Shown here: positions 1 through 8,160 of the stretch, in pieces
Layout: the number at the start of each line of letters is the position of its first letter
Numbering within the stretch: the stretch's first letter is position 1
Source: JANJUB01 sp964586225
GTDB taxonomy: Bacteria > Armatimonadota > Fimbriimonadia > Fimbriimonadales > Fimbriimonadaceae
Length of the DNA: 64,000 nt
NCBI GenBank assembly: GCA_964586225.1
Contig: CAZPHD010000001.1
Span: 251,469-315,468 of the forward strand
Reading direction: 5' to 3'
The notes under the pieces: model-generated
The model's database searches: none
The model's input: the letters and a program-made list of their open reading frames with translations, nothing else
Told to the model about the DNA's origin: nothing
Translations under genes and position numbers: made by a program

Positions 1-83
1 TCCAGTTCTTGGATGCGCGTTTGCGCTTCCTCGAGCTGCCTCAGCAACTCATTGGGTTCAGGCAACTCGTTGGGTTCCGACAT
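1..83 (-). CDS. 5' end of an unidentified protein (partial)
   Basis: An ATG at 83-81 on the minus strand is preceded by GGAGAG two bases upstream and opens a frame that leaves the window at base 1. Only about 27 residues are visible. They are rich in Glu, Gln and Leu and look like the start of a helical or coiled-coil segment (LLRQLEEAQTRIQEL). The gene is divergent from the Lon-domain gene to its right. No function can be assigned from this fragment. Confidence 0.6.
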   Translation of the reverse strand, partial: MSEPNELPEPNELLRQLEEAQTRIQEL

Positions 84-167
84 ACTCTCCGTTGCTCCAA
101 TCATATCTGACAATCCTCCATAGATTACCTTCCGTGTTCCGACTCAGATTTGATGGAAGGGCATATA

Positions 168-851
168 ATGCAATCTGGCATGGCCCAACCGCCCCTCGAA
201 GAGCTGCCGTTGTTCCCGCTCAGCACGGTTCTGTTCCCCTATGTGCCGATGCGGCTTCATGTGTTTGAAGACCGTTACCGCCAACTTGTTCACGACTGTT
301 TGCGCGATGATCGCCCGCTAGGGATCGTTTTGATCCGAAGTGGCTCCGAAGTTGGCGGCCCCGCCGACCCTCACCTGGTGGGCACCGTTGTTCGCATCTT
401 GAAGGTGGACACCTATGATGACGGGACCATGGACATTCAAGTTCATGGCTCCGAGCGTTTCCGCATCCGGAGGCTCGATGAGCAGAAGCCGTATCTCGTG
501 GGCTTTGTTGAACCGGTCGAAGAGCTTGAGATCGAAGACACGCCGCGTCGCGATGCGCTCGTGATGCGGGCACGCGAGGATTTCGAGGCCTGGGTGAAGA
601 TGAAGCTCGCGCGCCGCGATATGGAGGTGCGGGTGCGCCTGCCGGATGAACCGCTTCAGTTGTCCTTTGCCATCGCGAACACGCTGCCCATTTCGAATCT
701 GGACAAGCAACGGATGCTTGAAATGACAGACACCTTGGAACGCCTAGGCGGGCTGATCCCGCTCATTGACGAGCAGTTGGTCGAGTCGCGGGAGCCCGCA
801 CCCCACCGCGTTTCCCCGAGCGATCTTGAGGAGTGGGTTTACCGCAACTAG
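168..851 (+). CDS. Stand-alone Lon N-terminal (LON substrate-binding) domain protein
   Basis: The 227-aa product matches the N-terminal substrate-binding domain of Lon proteases: it opens with LPLFPLSTVLFPYVPMRLHVFE, continues with DRYRQLV and DRPLGIVLIR, and has the GTVVRI strand and a GSERFRI segment. There is no AAA+ or protease domain, so it belongs to the single-domain LON family, whose role is poorly defined (substrate recognition or adaptor functions are proposed). The ATG at 168 is preferred because GGAAGGG lies six bases upstream; TTG 150 and ATG 153 are possible. A full-length Lon is encoded at 33-35.5 kb, so the window holds both forms. Confidence 0.88.
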   Translation: MQSGMAQPPLEELPLFPLSTVLFPYVPMRLHVFEDRYRQLVHDCLRDDRPLGIVLIRSGSEVGGPADPHLVGTVVRILKVDTYDDGTMDIQVHGSERFRIRRLDEQKPYLVGFVEPVEELEIEDTPRRDALVMRAREDFEAWVKMKLARRDMEVRVRLPDEPLQLSFAIANTLPISNLDKQRMLEMTDTLERLGGLIPLIDEQLVESREPAPHRVSPSDLEEWVYRN

Positions 852-988
852 ACTCTTTAGAGGAGCTCGTGAGATGCACCGCGAGTTCAAACCACGAGGA
901 CACTGGCTGGTTTTCTGCCAGCGTTTCAGACTTTTGCGCGGAAGTGTTAACCCCTGTGCACCAGCCTCGTTCGTCCCGACGCTGGCCG

Positions 989-1234
989 CTACATCTTCAG
1001 TTTCACTTCCTCAAGGCTCAACCCCGCGACCTCAACGCGCTTGTTCCGGTGCTTGTGTCCCGCAACAAGCGTCACCTTTGACTTCGCTACTCCCAGTTGG
1101 CCGGCCAAGTAGGCCAACAAAGCTCCATTCGCTTGACCATCGGTTGGGGCCGCGGTTAGCCACACCTTGAGCGTGTCGCCTTCCCAAGCGTGGGTCTGAC
1201 GCTTGGCACGGGGCTGAACGCGGACGTCAATCAT
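989..1234 (-). CDS. DUF167 (YggU/UPF0235) family protein
   Basis: This 81-aa protein has the DUF167 pattern: a short beta strand with DVRVQPRAKR at the start, then a basic strand, PTDGQANGALLAYLAGQLGV (the family's DGxAN motif), and KVTLVAGHKHRNKRVEV near the end. The fold is known but the function is not; it often follows envelope or cell-division genes. Its ATG overlaps the stop of the DUF3084 gene by 4 nt, so it is probably the last gene of the rlmN-lpt operon and translationally coupled. It converges on the Lon-domain gene across 137 bp. Confidence 0.9.
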   Translation of the reverse strand: MIDVRVQPRAKRQTHAWEGDTLKVWLTAAPTDGQANGALLAYLAGQLGVAKSKVTLVAGHKHRNKRVEVAGLSLEEVKLKM

Positions 1235-2718
1235 CGCAATCGAAACTCAATCAGCAGCGGCCCGCCGGCGCGGGTCTGTTGCTTGGCGATCGCCTGAAGG
1301 CGAACCACTCGCTGCAAGTTCTGAATGCTTGAGACCAACTCGTAAACTTCGGCCGGAGTGATCCGGCCCACTTCCCCGCCCTCGCCGATGATCATGCGCC
1401 GATCGACGGCACGCTGCCGGACCGTGCCGCTCAACAGGCCAGTGACTTGCTCAATGATCCGGCTTGCCGATGCATTCGCCTCAACCCGCTCCTCGCCTAA
1501 CAACTCTCCCTCGGCAAACACGACCGGGTTGTTGAAGATCTGCACATCCAAAGCGACGAACTGACCACGGAAGACATTCATGGGCGTGCGGATCAGGAGG
1601 AGGCTCTCCTCGCCCCGGCCGGTCAGCGCCCGCACGATGGCCTCGCGTTGCTGCGCGACGGTCACCTTTTGGCCATTGTTGAGGGTGAACTCCATCAGCC
1701 CCGCGCCAAGGTCTTCTCGAGCTCCACGTTCGATCGCAACACTCTCGGCCTGACCGAGGGCGGCATCGAGTGCCCGCTGCGCTTCGGTCGCACTCAGCTG
1801 TCGACTGACGGGCAGTCTCGCCAACTCTTCGCCTACGTTGAAGATGATGCGCTCACGCAGCGACGCCGTCGCAAAGTTATCCAGGTTTCGTTCGGCAAAG
1901 CTGAGGTTGATCTGGGTCTGCTGCAGGGCCTGGCTCGCCTTCTCCAGTTCACCTTCGAGTTTAGTCAGCGCGTCCCGGTAGGTGGCTTCGGCTTCGGCGA
2001 GGGCGTCTTGCTTTTGCTTGAGTTGCTTCTGCAGGGACTCGAGATTGCCCTCGCCCTTGCGGATGTCCTCCTGCAACTGAGCGATATCTTCATTGAGGTC
2101 AACGACCTGGTCATTCGCCTCGTCAGTCTGCTTCTTTAGCGCGCCGAAACTTTGCCGCAGTGAAGCGAGATCTTGCTTTGAGGTCGTAAGGTCGGACTGC
2201 ACCTTCGTGAGCGTCGCTTGCCGATCCTTGACCTGACTTCCCAACTCGAAAACCTTCCGGTCGAGTCCACTGGCCTTCTTGAGAGCCTCTTCCGCCCGCC
2301 GCTGAGACTCCGACGCCTGAGCTGAATACTGCTCGGACTGTTTACGACCACGTTCTAGCGACTGCTCAAGGTCGGCGACAAACGACTCCAACTGCCGAAT
2401 CTTTGTCCGGACCGACTCATACTGTTCAACCGCCCGCTTACGATCAGACTCCGCGTTTCGAGCGTCTTGCACGGCTTTGTAACCGCGTTGAATCCAGTGA
2501 CGGGCTTCGGCGCTGACGATCACCAAAACGAGAATCGCGAGCAGCGGGGCCAGGACACCTGCCGTGAACACGATGATCTCGGCCGTGCGGCGGGGTCGCA
2601 ACTTGCCCAGCCGCAGGCGCTTCTTGCCCAGCTCTCGCCCAAACCGGTCGGCATAGAGCGCGATAAACCCGCCGAGAACGACCACCAAAATAACAAAGAG
2701 CAGGCTGGTTCTATCCAT
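1231..2718 (-). CDS. DUF3084 membrane protein with long coiled coil
   Basis: The 495-aa product starts with a hydrophobic segment (residues about 5-24). A second membrane span follows at about 48-68, and then a long charged heptad-rich region from about 85 to 290 (DLEQSLERGRKQSEQ, LNEDIAQLQEDIRKGEG). The C-terminal globular part (about 300-495) matches DUF3084, known from cyanobacteria and Armatimonadota. A role in the envelope is likely from the topology and from its place directly behind the LPS-transport permease, whose stop overlaps this ATG by one base. The molecular function is unknown. Confidence 0.85.
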   Translation of the reverse strand: MDRTSLLFVILVVVLGGFIALYADRFGRELGKKRLRLGKLRPRRTAEIIVFTAGVLAPLLAILVLVIVSAEARHWIQRGYKAVQDARNAESDRKRAVEQYESVRTKIRQLESFVADLEQSLERGRKQSEQYSAQASESQRRAEEALKKASGLDRKVFELGSQVKDRQATLTKVQSDLTTSKQDLASLRQSFGALKKQTDEANDQVVDLNEDIAQLQEDIRKGEGNLESLQKQLKQKQDALAEAEATYRDALTKLEGELEKASQALQQTQINLSFAERNLDNFATASLRERIIFNVGEELARLPVSRQLSATEAQRALDAALGQAESVAIERGAREDLGAGLMEFTLNNGQKVTVAQQREAIVRALTGRGEESLLLIRTPMNVFRGQFVALDVQIFNNPVVFAEGELLGEERVEANASASRIIEQVTGLLSGTVRQRAVDRRMIIGEGGEVGRITPAEVYELVSSIQNLQRVVRLQAIAKQQTRAGGPLLIEFRLR

Positions 2719-3824
2719 TACATGTTCTTCCGGTGGATCGTGTACGCGGCAACGAGCATGCCGATGACAATAGGCGTAAAGCTGGCGGCGGACGGCGGAA
2801 TCTTGCCCCCGAGCGCGAACTGAGCCATGAAGTTCACCGTCATCATGTACGCAAAGATGATGATGACCGACATCCAGAAGCCCGAAGCGGCCCCGGTGCG
2901 GTGATTTCGGATGCCCAGCGGCGCGCCGACCAGTCCAAACACCATCGCCGATAGCGGAAGCGCAAGCTTGTTCCAGTAGCCGAACTCCAGGTTGCGAAGC
3001 TGGTTCTGCGGGAACGTCGGGCTGAGCTTGGCCAATCGGATGCGCTCCTGCATTTGCCCCATGCTGAAGCTGTCGAGGTCCTTGAGACGGCTCGCCGCGA
3101 TGTCGTCAATCTTGGGCGGCTGGGCGACCTCCGACGGCCAGATATCTTTCACGATGATGGGGAACTTGAGGTCGTAGTCAAAAAGCTTGGCCTCGCCATC
3201 GACGCTCCAGTTGTCAGCGTCGGTGAAGCGCAGCCGTTCCGCGTGCAGGTTCCAACTGGGATTGCCGTTCTTCTGGTAGGTGTGCACCCACACTTCGCGA
3301 AGCGAGCGCTCCTGCAGATTGAAGTCGAGCGCCGAAATCATCGCGATCACCTTGCCGTCCTTAGGATCATTGACGACGTGGAAGATCGGCTCGCCGCGCA
3401 TCTGGATGCGCTTTTCGATGTCGCCGCGAAGCGCGAACCCCTGGTAGGCCGCCCACGGCACGATCGTCTCGTTGACGATGAACGCGAAGAGCGCCACGGC
3501 GGCGCCAAACACGCCGACGGGAAGCATGATGCGGCCCACGCTCGACCCCGCGGCCCGCAATGCCACCACTTCGCTATCGCTACTCAGGCGACCAAACGCC
3601 AAGAGTGCCGCGAGCAACACGGCCATCGAGAATGTCTTGACCATCACGCCCGGCAAAAGCAACACGGTCAGCTTGAGGATCGTCGAGAGCGGGATGCCCG
3701 ACACGACATAGTCGGTGAGCTTAAACAGGTACGTGCCCGCCATGATGAGCACGGTAAAGATGCCCACTCCGAAACCCCACGGACCGATGAGTTCGCCGAG
3801 GATCAGCCGATCCAGTCGCTTCAA
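2718..3824 (-). CDS. LptF/LptG-family LPS export permease
   Basis: The 368-aa protein has the YjgP/YjgQ layout. Cytoplasmic MKRLDRLILGELIGP precedes three N-terminal spans (about 15-120), then comes a periplasmic beta-rich domain (about 125-270) and three C-terminal spans (about 285-365), including GLVGAPLGIRNHRTG between spans 4 and 5. In the Lpt bridge this inner-membrane subunit pairs with LptB to pull LPS out of the membrane. Only one permease gene is present here, so the partner lies elsewhere or the protein acts as a homodimer. It overlaps lptB by 4 nt. Confidence 0.92.
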   Translation of the reverse strand: MKRLDRLILGELIGPWGFGVGIFTVLIMAGTYLFKLTDYVVSGIPLSTILKLTVLLLPGVMVKTFSMAVLLAALLAFGRLSSDSEVVALRAAGSSVGRIMLPVGVFGAAVALFAFIVNETIVPWAAYQGFALRGDIEKRIQMRGEPIFHVVNDPKDGKVIAMISALDFNLQERSLREVWVHTYQKNGNPSWNLHAERLRFTDADNWSVDGEAKLFDYDLKFPIIVKDIWPSEVAQPPKIDDIAASRLKDLDSFSMGQMQERIRLAKLSPTFPQNQLRNLEFGYWNKLALPLSAMVFGLVGAPLGIRNHRTGAASGFWMSVIIIFAYMMTVNFMAQFALGGKIPPSAASFTPIVIGMLVAAYTIHRKNM

Positions 3825-4606
3825 GCCTCGGCCTCCGGCGGCTTGTCCTCTTCGGGCTTGGGTTGGAGATCGGCTTGCTTCCAGGCGTCGGTTCCGAACT
3901 GCTCGCCCAAGTAGTGCTTGCGAACGAGTGGGTCTTCGGCGATCTCCGTGCCCTTGCCCTGGGCGATGATCTCACCGTCGATCAGGATGTAGTTGCGGTC
4001 CGTGATCCGCAGGGTCGCGGCGACGTTGTGGTCGGTGATGAGGATGCCGATGTTCTGCCGTTTGAGCCGGAAGATGATCTCTTGGATCTCCTCGATCGTC
4101 ACCGGGTCGATTCCCGTGAAGGGTTCGTCGAGAAGAATGAACTTCGGTTCGGTCGCGAGGGCCCGAGCAATCTCGACGCGCCGCCGCTCGCCGCCGGAGA
4201 GGACGTTGCCTTGTCGATCCAGCAGCGCGGTGATGTGTAGCTCTTCGGCGAGTTGAGTGATCTTGTCGTCTTGTTCTTTTCGGGTTCGCCCGGCAAGCTC
4301 GAGCACGAGGCGCAAATTGTCGCGAACGCTCAGCTTGCGAAACACGCTGGGCTCTTGGGGCAGGTAGCCCACGCCCGCCCGGGCACGCTGATACATCGGC
4401 CATTTCGTGACCACTTGGTCATCAAGCAAGACCGCCCCTTGGGTTGGACGAACAAGACCCGTCACCATGTAAAACGTGGTCGTCTTGCCGGCGCCATTGG
4501 GTCCGAGTAAGCCGACAATCTCGCCTTGCTCCATTGAGAAGGTCACGCCTCGGACGACGGTGCGTCCCTTGTATTTCTTGACCAAGTCGCGGCCGGTGAT
4601 GGTCAA
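3821..4606 (-). CDS. lptB: LPS export ABC transporter ATPase LptB
   Basis: The 261-aa ATPase has Walker A GPNGAGKTT at 35-43, the Q-loop region GYLPQEPSVFRKLSV, signature LSGGERRRVEIARALA, Walker B ILLDEPFTGIDP and the H-loop LITDHNV. The LptB-specific features are the opening (LVKKYKGRTVVRGVT) and the EPSVFRKL motif. The C-terminal tail after residue 240 is long and acidic (PKPEEDKPPEAEA). It powers LPS transport with the LptF/G permease encoded next, and sits in the coupled order lptC-lptA-lptB-lptF/G. Confidence 0.96.
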   Translation of the reverse strand: MTITGRDLVKKYKGRTVVRGVTFSMEQGEIVGLLGPNGAGKTTTFYMVTGLVRPTQGAVLLDDQVVTKWPMYQRARAGVGYLPQEPSVFRKLSVRDNLRLVLELAGRTRKEQDDKITQLAEELHITALLDRQGNVLSGGERRRVEIARALATEPKFILLDEPFTGIDPVTIEEIQEIIFRLKRQNIGILITDHNVAATLRITDRNYILIDGEIIAQGKGTEIAEDPLVRKHYLGEQFGTDAWKQADLQPKPEEDKPPEAEA

Positions 4607-5466
4607 CGCGAGCCGCCTCCGCGCTTGTCTTGAACGACGGTCTTGCCCGGATCGCCCTCAAGTTCGATCGACTCGATTTCGCCATCCTTAGTGAGCGTCA
4701 CGGTCGCCAGCCTGACTCCGGAGATGTCGCCGCCGAGGCTCGGATCATCGCCGCTGATGCGGACTTTGCCCGTAAAGACGATCGTGCGCTTGGCGTCGTC
4801 GAACACCATCTTGTCGGCGAGTCCCGTCAAGTTGTACTTGGCGGGCTTGCCATCGTCGCCAACACGGCTGCCGGTCATGGTGAGCTTGACGGGGCCGTTC
4901 AGTGTGGCCGCCTTGACCGCGTTGGCGGTCGCCCCTTGCTCGCTGAGCGAGATAACACCGGAGCTTCCGGTCGCGGTCATCGCCTGGCTTGCGCCGGGGT
5001 CGGATCGCGTCAAGGTGACGTTGCCTCGCACGGTGACCTCTCTCTTGCCGCCATCGTAATCAGCGGACGCTGCGCGGATGTTGGCGGTCTGCTTCTCCCT
5101 CGAAGCGGCATTGGCTGATGCTCGCGTAAAGTCAGCCGCGATTCCCCCCGACATCGTTGCCGTTTGCAGTCGGTAAGCCTTGTCTTTGTCGAGAAGCACC
5201 AGACACTCCAGCCCGCCTGCCTCTACGCGAATGTTCTCCTTCTCCCACGTCGCCAGGAGCTTCTTGCCCGCGAGCGTGCTCACCGTAAACTTCAGCCGGT
5301 TGCTGCCGAGGTTCTGATAGCTCATCTTGGAGAAGCCGCGCACCCACATATTGCCCGCCTTGTCCTTGATTTCGGGAACCTGGACGGGCGTGCTTGATTG
5401 GCTCACGGCAATGCCGACGGCGAGGGCCGCGAGTCCAACAACAAAGAGGGAGTGAGAGAGTTTCAT
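4603..5466 (-). CDS. lptA: LptA/OstA-like periplasmic LPS transport protein
   Basis: The 287-aa product has a signal peptide (about 1-22, ending ...VGIAVSQ). The mature part is beta-strand-rich with OstA-like repeats: ASADYDGGKREVTVRGNV, then LADKMVFDDAKRTIVFTGKV, each with the G-x-V strand endings of the LptA jellyroll. LptA forms the periplasmic bridge between LptC and LptD. The ATG overlaps the stop of the lptC-like gene by 4 nt and its own stop overlaps lptB by 4 nt. The family assignment rests on pattern and context, because LptA sequences are poorly conserved. Confidence 0.8.
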   Translation of the reverse strand: MKLSHSLFVVGLAALAVGIAVSQSSTPVQVPEIKDKAGNMWVRGFSKMSYQNLGSNRLKFTVSTLAGKKLLATWEKENIRVEAGGLECLVLLDKDKAYRLQTATMSGGIAADFTRASANAASREKQTANIRAASADYDGGKREVTVRGNVTLTRSDPGASQAMTATGSSGVISLSEQGATANAVKAATLNGPVKLTMTGSRVGDDGKPAKYNLTGLADKMVFDDAKRTIVFTGKVRISGDDPSLGGDISGVRLATVTLTKDGEIESIELEGDPGKTVVQDKRGGGSR

Positions 5467-6026
5467 GGTTGTGGTTTGAAAGATTCTGGAGTCGCGACGA
5501 CGGTGAGATCGGCATTGGCGCGCAGGGCTTCGATTCCTCTTACCCGATAGGCTTCATAGTCAACTTCAATGCCGCGACGAGCGTCAATGATCCCCACGTT
5601 GCCATCATAGACAAGCTCACCGCAATACAACATGGCGTAGGGCTCGGCGTGGGTCACACGCACTCCACCCACCAACTTCAGCGAGTTCTCGCCTTTATCG
5701 GCGACCGCTTCTATCGCGACGAACGTGCTGCTGGGCTCGCCCTTGTCATAGAACACACCCTTCACGTTCTTCATACGCCCGCCGAACTGCTGATCGGTGG
5801 TGTATTCGAGCGTCGCCGATTCCCATTCGATCGTCCAGAGGATCGTGCCCTTGCCGTCATCGCTCTTGCGATCAAGCTTGCCGCCCGCCGAGTTGACGGT
5901 GCGGGTGACCGGCGGCTCCTCTTTGGGTTCACCCTTGGGCAGATTGGCCTCGGGCAGCGGCACCGACGGCGTCCGGCAACCGGCGAGCATGGCGGCCATC
6001 ACGACCGCAGCGGCAACTCGGTTGAT
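5463..6026 (-). CDS. lptC: LptC-like lipoprotein, probable ATC start codon
   Basis: The mature region (LEYTTDQQFGGRMKNVKGV, LVYDGNVGIIDARRGIEVD) looks like an LptC/OstA beta jellyroll, and the gene lies directly before lptA-lptB-lptF/G. The frame is open up to a TTG at 6077 that has no ribosome site. A perfect AGGAGG at 6037-6032 lies five bases before an in-frame ATC at 6026. Starting there gives a textbook lipoprotein signal of 17 residues, with Arg at position 3, a hydrophobic core and lipobox LAGC. I therefore propose ATC as the start. It overlaps the rlmN 3' end by 28 nt. Confidence 0.78.
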   Translation of the reverse strand: MNRVAAAVVMAAMLAGCRTPSVPLPEANLPKGEPKEEPPVTRTVNSAGGKLDRKSDDGKGTILWTIEWESATLEYTTDQQFGGRMKNVKGVFYDKGEPSSTFVAIEAVADKGENSLKLVGGVRVTHAEPYAMLYCGELVYDGNVGIIDARRGIEVDYEAYRVRGIEALRANADLTVVATPESFKPQP

Positions 6027-7081
6027 GCCGGCCTCCTGGCAAAGCGACCCTGATGTTGACCCGCAAGTTGCCCACAAGCGGCGGCAATATCGTGCCCACG
6101 CTCGACACGCTCCGTCACGTTGACGCCTCGCTTCTTGAGTTCGGCCTTGAACGCTCGAACTCGCTCCCGAGAGGGCCGTTTGAACGCCTCCTCGGTGGCG
6201 ACATAGTTGAACGGGATCACGTTCACAACGGTAGGCATACCTTTAGTGAGACGCGCGAGTTCAGCCGCTTGAGTCGGTGTATCGGTGAGTTCGGACAGCA
6301 ACAGATACTCAATCGTGATCTTTCGGCCCGTCGCCCGGCTGTAGGTGCGCATCGCGTCCATCAACTCAGCGATCGCCCAGCGCTTGTTGACGGGCATCAA
6401 CCGCGACCGAATCTCGTCGTCGGTGCTGTGCAAGCTGAGGGCGAGGTGGATCGGTAGCTTAAGCTTGGCGAGTTCTAAGATCTGAGGCACCAGGCCGACC
6501 GTCGAAACCGTGACGTGCCGATAGCTGAGCCCAACCTCATCGTGAAGCAAGGCCAGGGTCTTCACGAGGTTTTCCAGGTTGAGCAGCGGTTCTCNNNNNN
6601 NNNNCGGTTCTCCCATGCCCATGAAGACCACGTGCGAAATGCGGCGCTCGCACAGCCGCTGAAGCATCAGATACTGGCCGATGATCTCGCCCGCGGAAAG
6701 GTTGCGGTCGAACCCGCCCAAGCCGGTCGCGCAGAACCGGCACCCCATCGGGCAACCGACCTGCGAGCTCAGGCAACACGAGACGCGATCCTCGTAGGGA
6801 AGCAACACGCATTCGAAGACTTCGTTGTCGCCACCGTGGACGAGGAGTTTGTCCACCTTATCGGTGCTGGTGACGTGCCGCGCCACATGGAGAGGCTGTA
6901 GCGTAAACCGCTCCGCCAACTCGCTCCGAAGATCGGCAGGTAGATCGGTGATCTCTTCCCAATCACCGACCGCACGGCGATAGATGGCATCCGCGATCTG
7001 CTTGGCGCGCAGAGTAGCCCTAGGCACATCGCCCAGAGCTACCGCCATTTCGGCGCGCGTTAATCCGACCAACGTCTCCAC
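5999..7081 (-). CDS. rlmN: 23S rRNA/tRNA (adenine-C2)-methyltransferase RlmN
   Basis: This radical SAM enzyme methylates A2503 of 23S rRNA and A37 of tRNAs. Visible features are the Cx3Cx2C cluster motif (CPMGCRFC), the FMGMGEP glycine-rich motif, VSTVGLVPQI, LALSLHS, and the C-terminal RGxDIxAACGQL with its catalytic Cys. The GTG at 7081 gives an N-terminus that aligns with the family (LVGLTRAEM); the frame also runs upstream to 7165, but that would overlap the preceding lipoprotein gene. A 10-N gap at 6595-6604 splits GMGEP from LLNLENL and looks like a scaffolding artefact. Confidence 0.95.
   Translation of the reverse strand: METLVGLTRAEMAVALGDVPRATLRAKQIADAIYRRAVGDWEEITDLPADLRSELAERFTLQPLHVARHVTSTDKVDKLLVHGGDNEVFECVLLPYEDRVSCCLSSQVGCPMGCRFCATGLGGFDRNLSAGEIIGQYLMLQRLCERRISHVVFMGMGEPXXXXEPLLNLENLVKTLALLHDEVGLSYRHVTVSTVGLVPQILELAKLKLPIHLALSLHSTDDEIRSRLMPVNKRWAIAELMDAMRTYSRATGRKITIEYLLLSELTDTPTQAAELARLTKGMPTVVNVIPFNYVATEEAFKRPSRERVRAFKAELKKRGVNVTERVERGHDIAAACGQLAGQHQGRFARRPASTELPLRS
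6595..6604. other. Scaffold gap (10 N) in rlmN, probably spurious
   Basis: Ten Ns interrupt rlmN. The octamer CGGTTCTC ends the left contig (6587-6594) and begins the right one (6605-6612). Deleting 18 nt (the Ns plus one octamer) restores the conserved GMGEPLLN reading exactly, so the contigs most likely overlap by 8 bp and nothing is missing. Confidence 0.9.
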
Positions 7082-7103
7082 TGAAGGGAGTGTACCGGTC
7101 TGC

Positions 7104-8033
7104 TTACGGCTTGACTTCGCAAACGGCCCGCAAGACGAGCGGTCCCACGACCGGGCTCTCGCCATAGAACGCCCAGAACACCTCGCCGGCGACGTCGTCG
7201 ATCTCGCCGTTCGCTTCGATGATGCGACCAGGCAGCTTGACCACGGTGGTCATCGAAACGAGTCCACCATCATCGCCACCGCCACCGCTCGCTTGGGACT
7301 CCTCGCGCGTCGGCCCCATGATCTTCTCGGCATCCATCAGGGTCATGAGCTTGCGGACGGCGGCGATGCGCTTGTCTTTGTCCATTTGGTCTCCCAGCAT
7401 TCGCTCGAACTGGCCCTCCATAACCTTGCCAAAGCCGCGTCGAAGTTCACGCTCGCCGAGGTCAGGGTGCATCACGAGCATCGACATGAGCGGACGCGTC
7501 GGGCCGAAGATGATACGCCAGAGTTCGACCATGGCGGCATCCGTGATGTTCTTGAGCTGCTCTTCGGTGACTTTGACATCGCCGAGGCATTCCTTCAGCA
7601 TCGCATGGAGCTCGTCGCGCGAGCCCTGCATGCCGGTGGTCTTGTCGCCAATGTAGTTGATGGTCTCGATGTATTCGAAACGACCGTTGCCGAGATCGCG
7701 AACCGTGACGGTGTTCGACAGTACGACCTTGTCTTTCTGCTTGATCTTGAGGTCGTCCTTGAGGGTATCGCCAAGTTTTGCTTTTCGCACGGCTTTGAAC
7801 ACAAGGTTCTCTTTCTCGGTGACCTGGCTGGTCTCCCACTCGGGCGCCTTCGGAAGTTCGACGAACTTGTCGAACTTGGCGGGCTCGCCCGTCATGTCCT
7901 CTTTGGGGATGGTGAACTTGACTGTCCGGGTCCAAGCACCGTCCTCCGCGACGACGGTCTCTGTATTGGTGCGCATACAGCCGCTGAGTGCGGCAACGGC
8001 GACGACGATCAGGGCCGGAAGCGATTGTTTCAT
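7104..8033 (-). CDS. Lipoprotein of unknown function
   Basis: The 309-aa product begins with a lipoprotein signal (MKQSLPALIVVAVAALSGC, lipobox LSGC, Cys 19). The mature part alternates beta strands (WTRTVKFTIPKEDM, RFEYIETINYIGDK) with a helical charged region around 150-230. No family is recognised. It is the first gene of the operon leading to rlmN and lptCAB-F/G (22 nt to the rlmN GTG), so an envelope function is plausible. A CATAAT hexamer at 8045-8040 lies six bases before the ATG and could be a -10 box of a leaderless mRNA; the intervening GGAGGC could equally act as a ribosome site. Confidence 0.85.
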   Translation of the reverse strand: MKQSLPALIVVAVAALSGCMRTNTETVVAEDGAWTRTVKFTIPKEDMTGEPAKFDKFVELPKAPEWETSQVTEKENLVFKAVRKAKLGDTLKDDLKIKQKDKVVLSNTVTVRDLGNGRFEYIETINYIGDKTTGMQGSRDELHAMLKECLGDVKVTEEQLKNITDAAMVELWRIIFGPTRPLMSMLVMHPDLGERELRRGFGKVMEGQFERMLGDQMDKDKRIAAVRKLMTLMDAEKIMGPTREESQASGGGGDDGGLVSMTTVVKLPGRIIEANGEIDDVAGEVFWAFYGESPVVGPLVLRAVCEVKP

Positions 8034-8104
8034 GCCTCCATTATGGGCAACCGCTCGAACGTCTCGATTATTGTTAGGTTTCGTGAAATCCCCGCCATTT
8101 TTGC

Positions 8105-8133
8105 TTGCATTTCGCGCGCATTGCGGCTATCCT
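8105..8133 (+). promoter_or_regulatory. Promoter of the large Asp-box protein gene
   Basis: TTGCAT (8105-8110) and TATCCT (8128-8133) are separated by 17 bp. The predicted start is near 8140, giving a 20-nt leader with the ribosome site GGAGGGG before the ATG at 8161. Confidence 0.7.
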
Positions 8134-8160
8134 AAGAGTGTCCAAATTTATGGAGGGGAT

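Noticed and set aside
766..1170. 134-codon plus-strand frame
   Set aside because: It overlaps the end of the Lon-domain gene and the DUF167 gene, and the composition is not protein-like.
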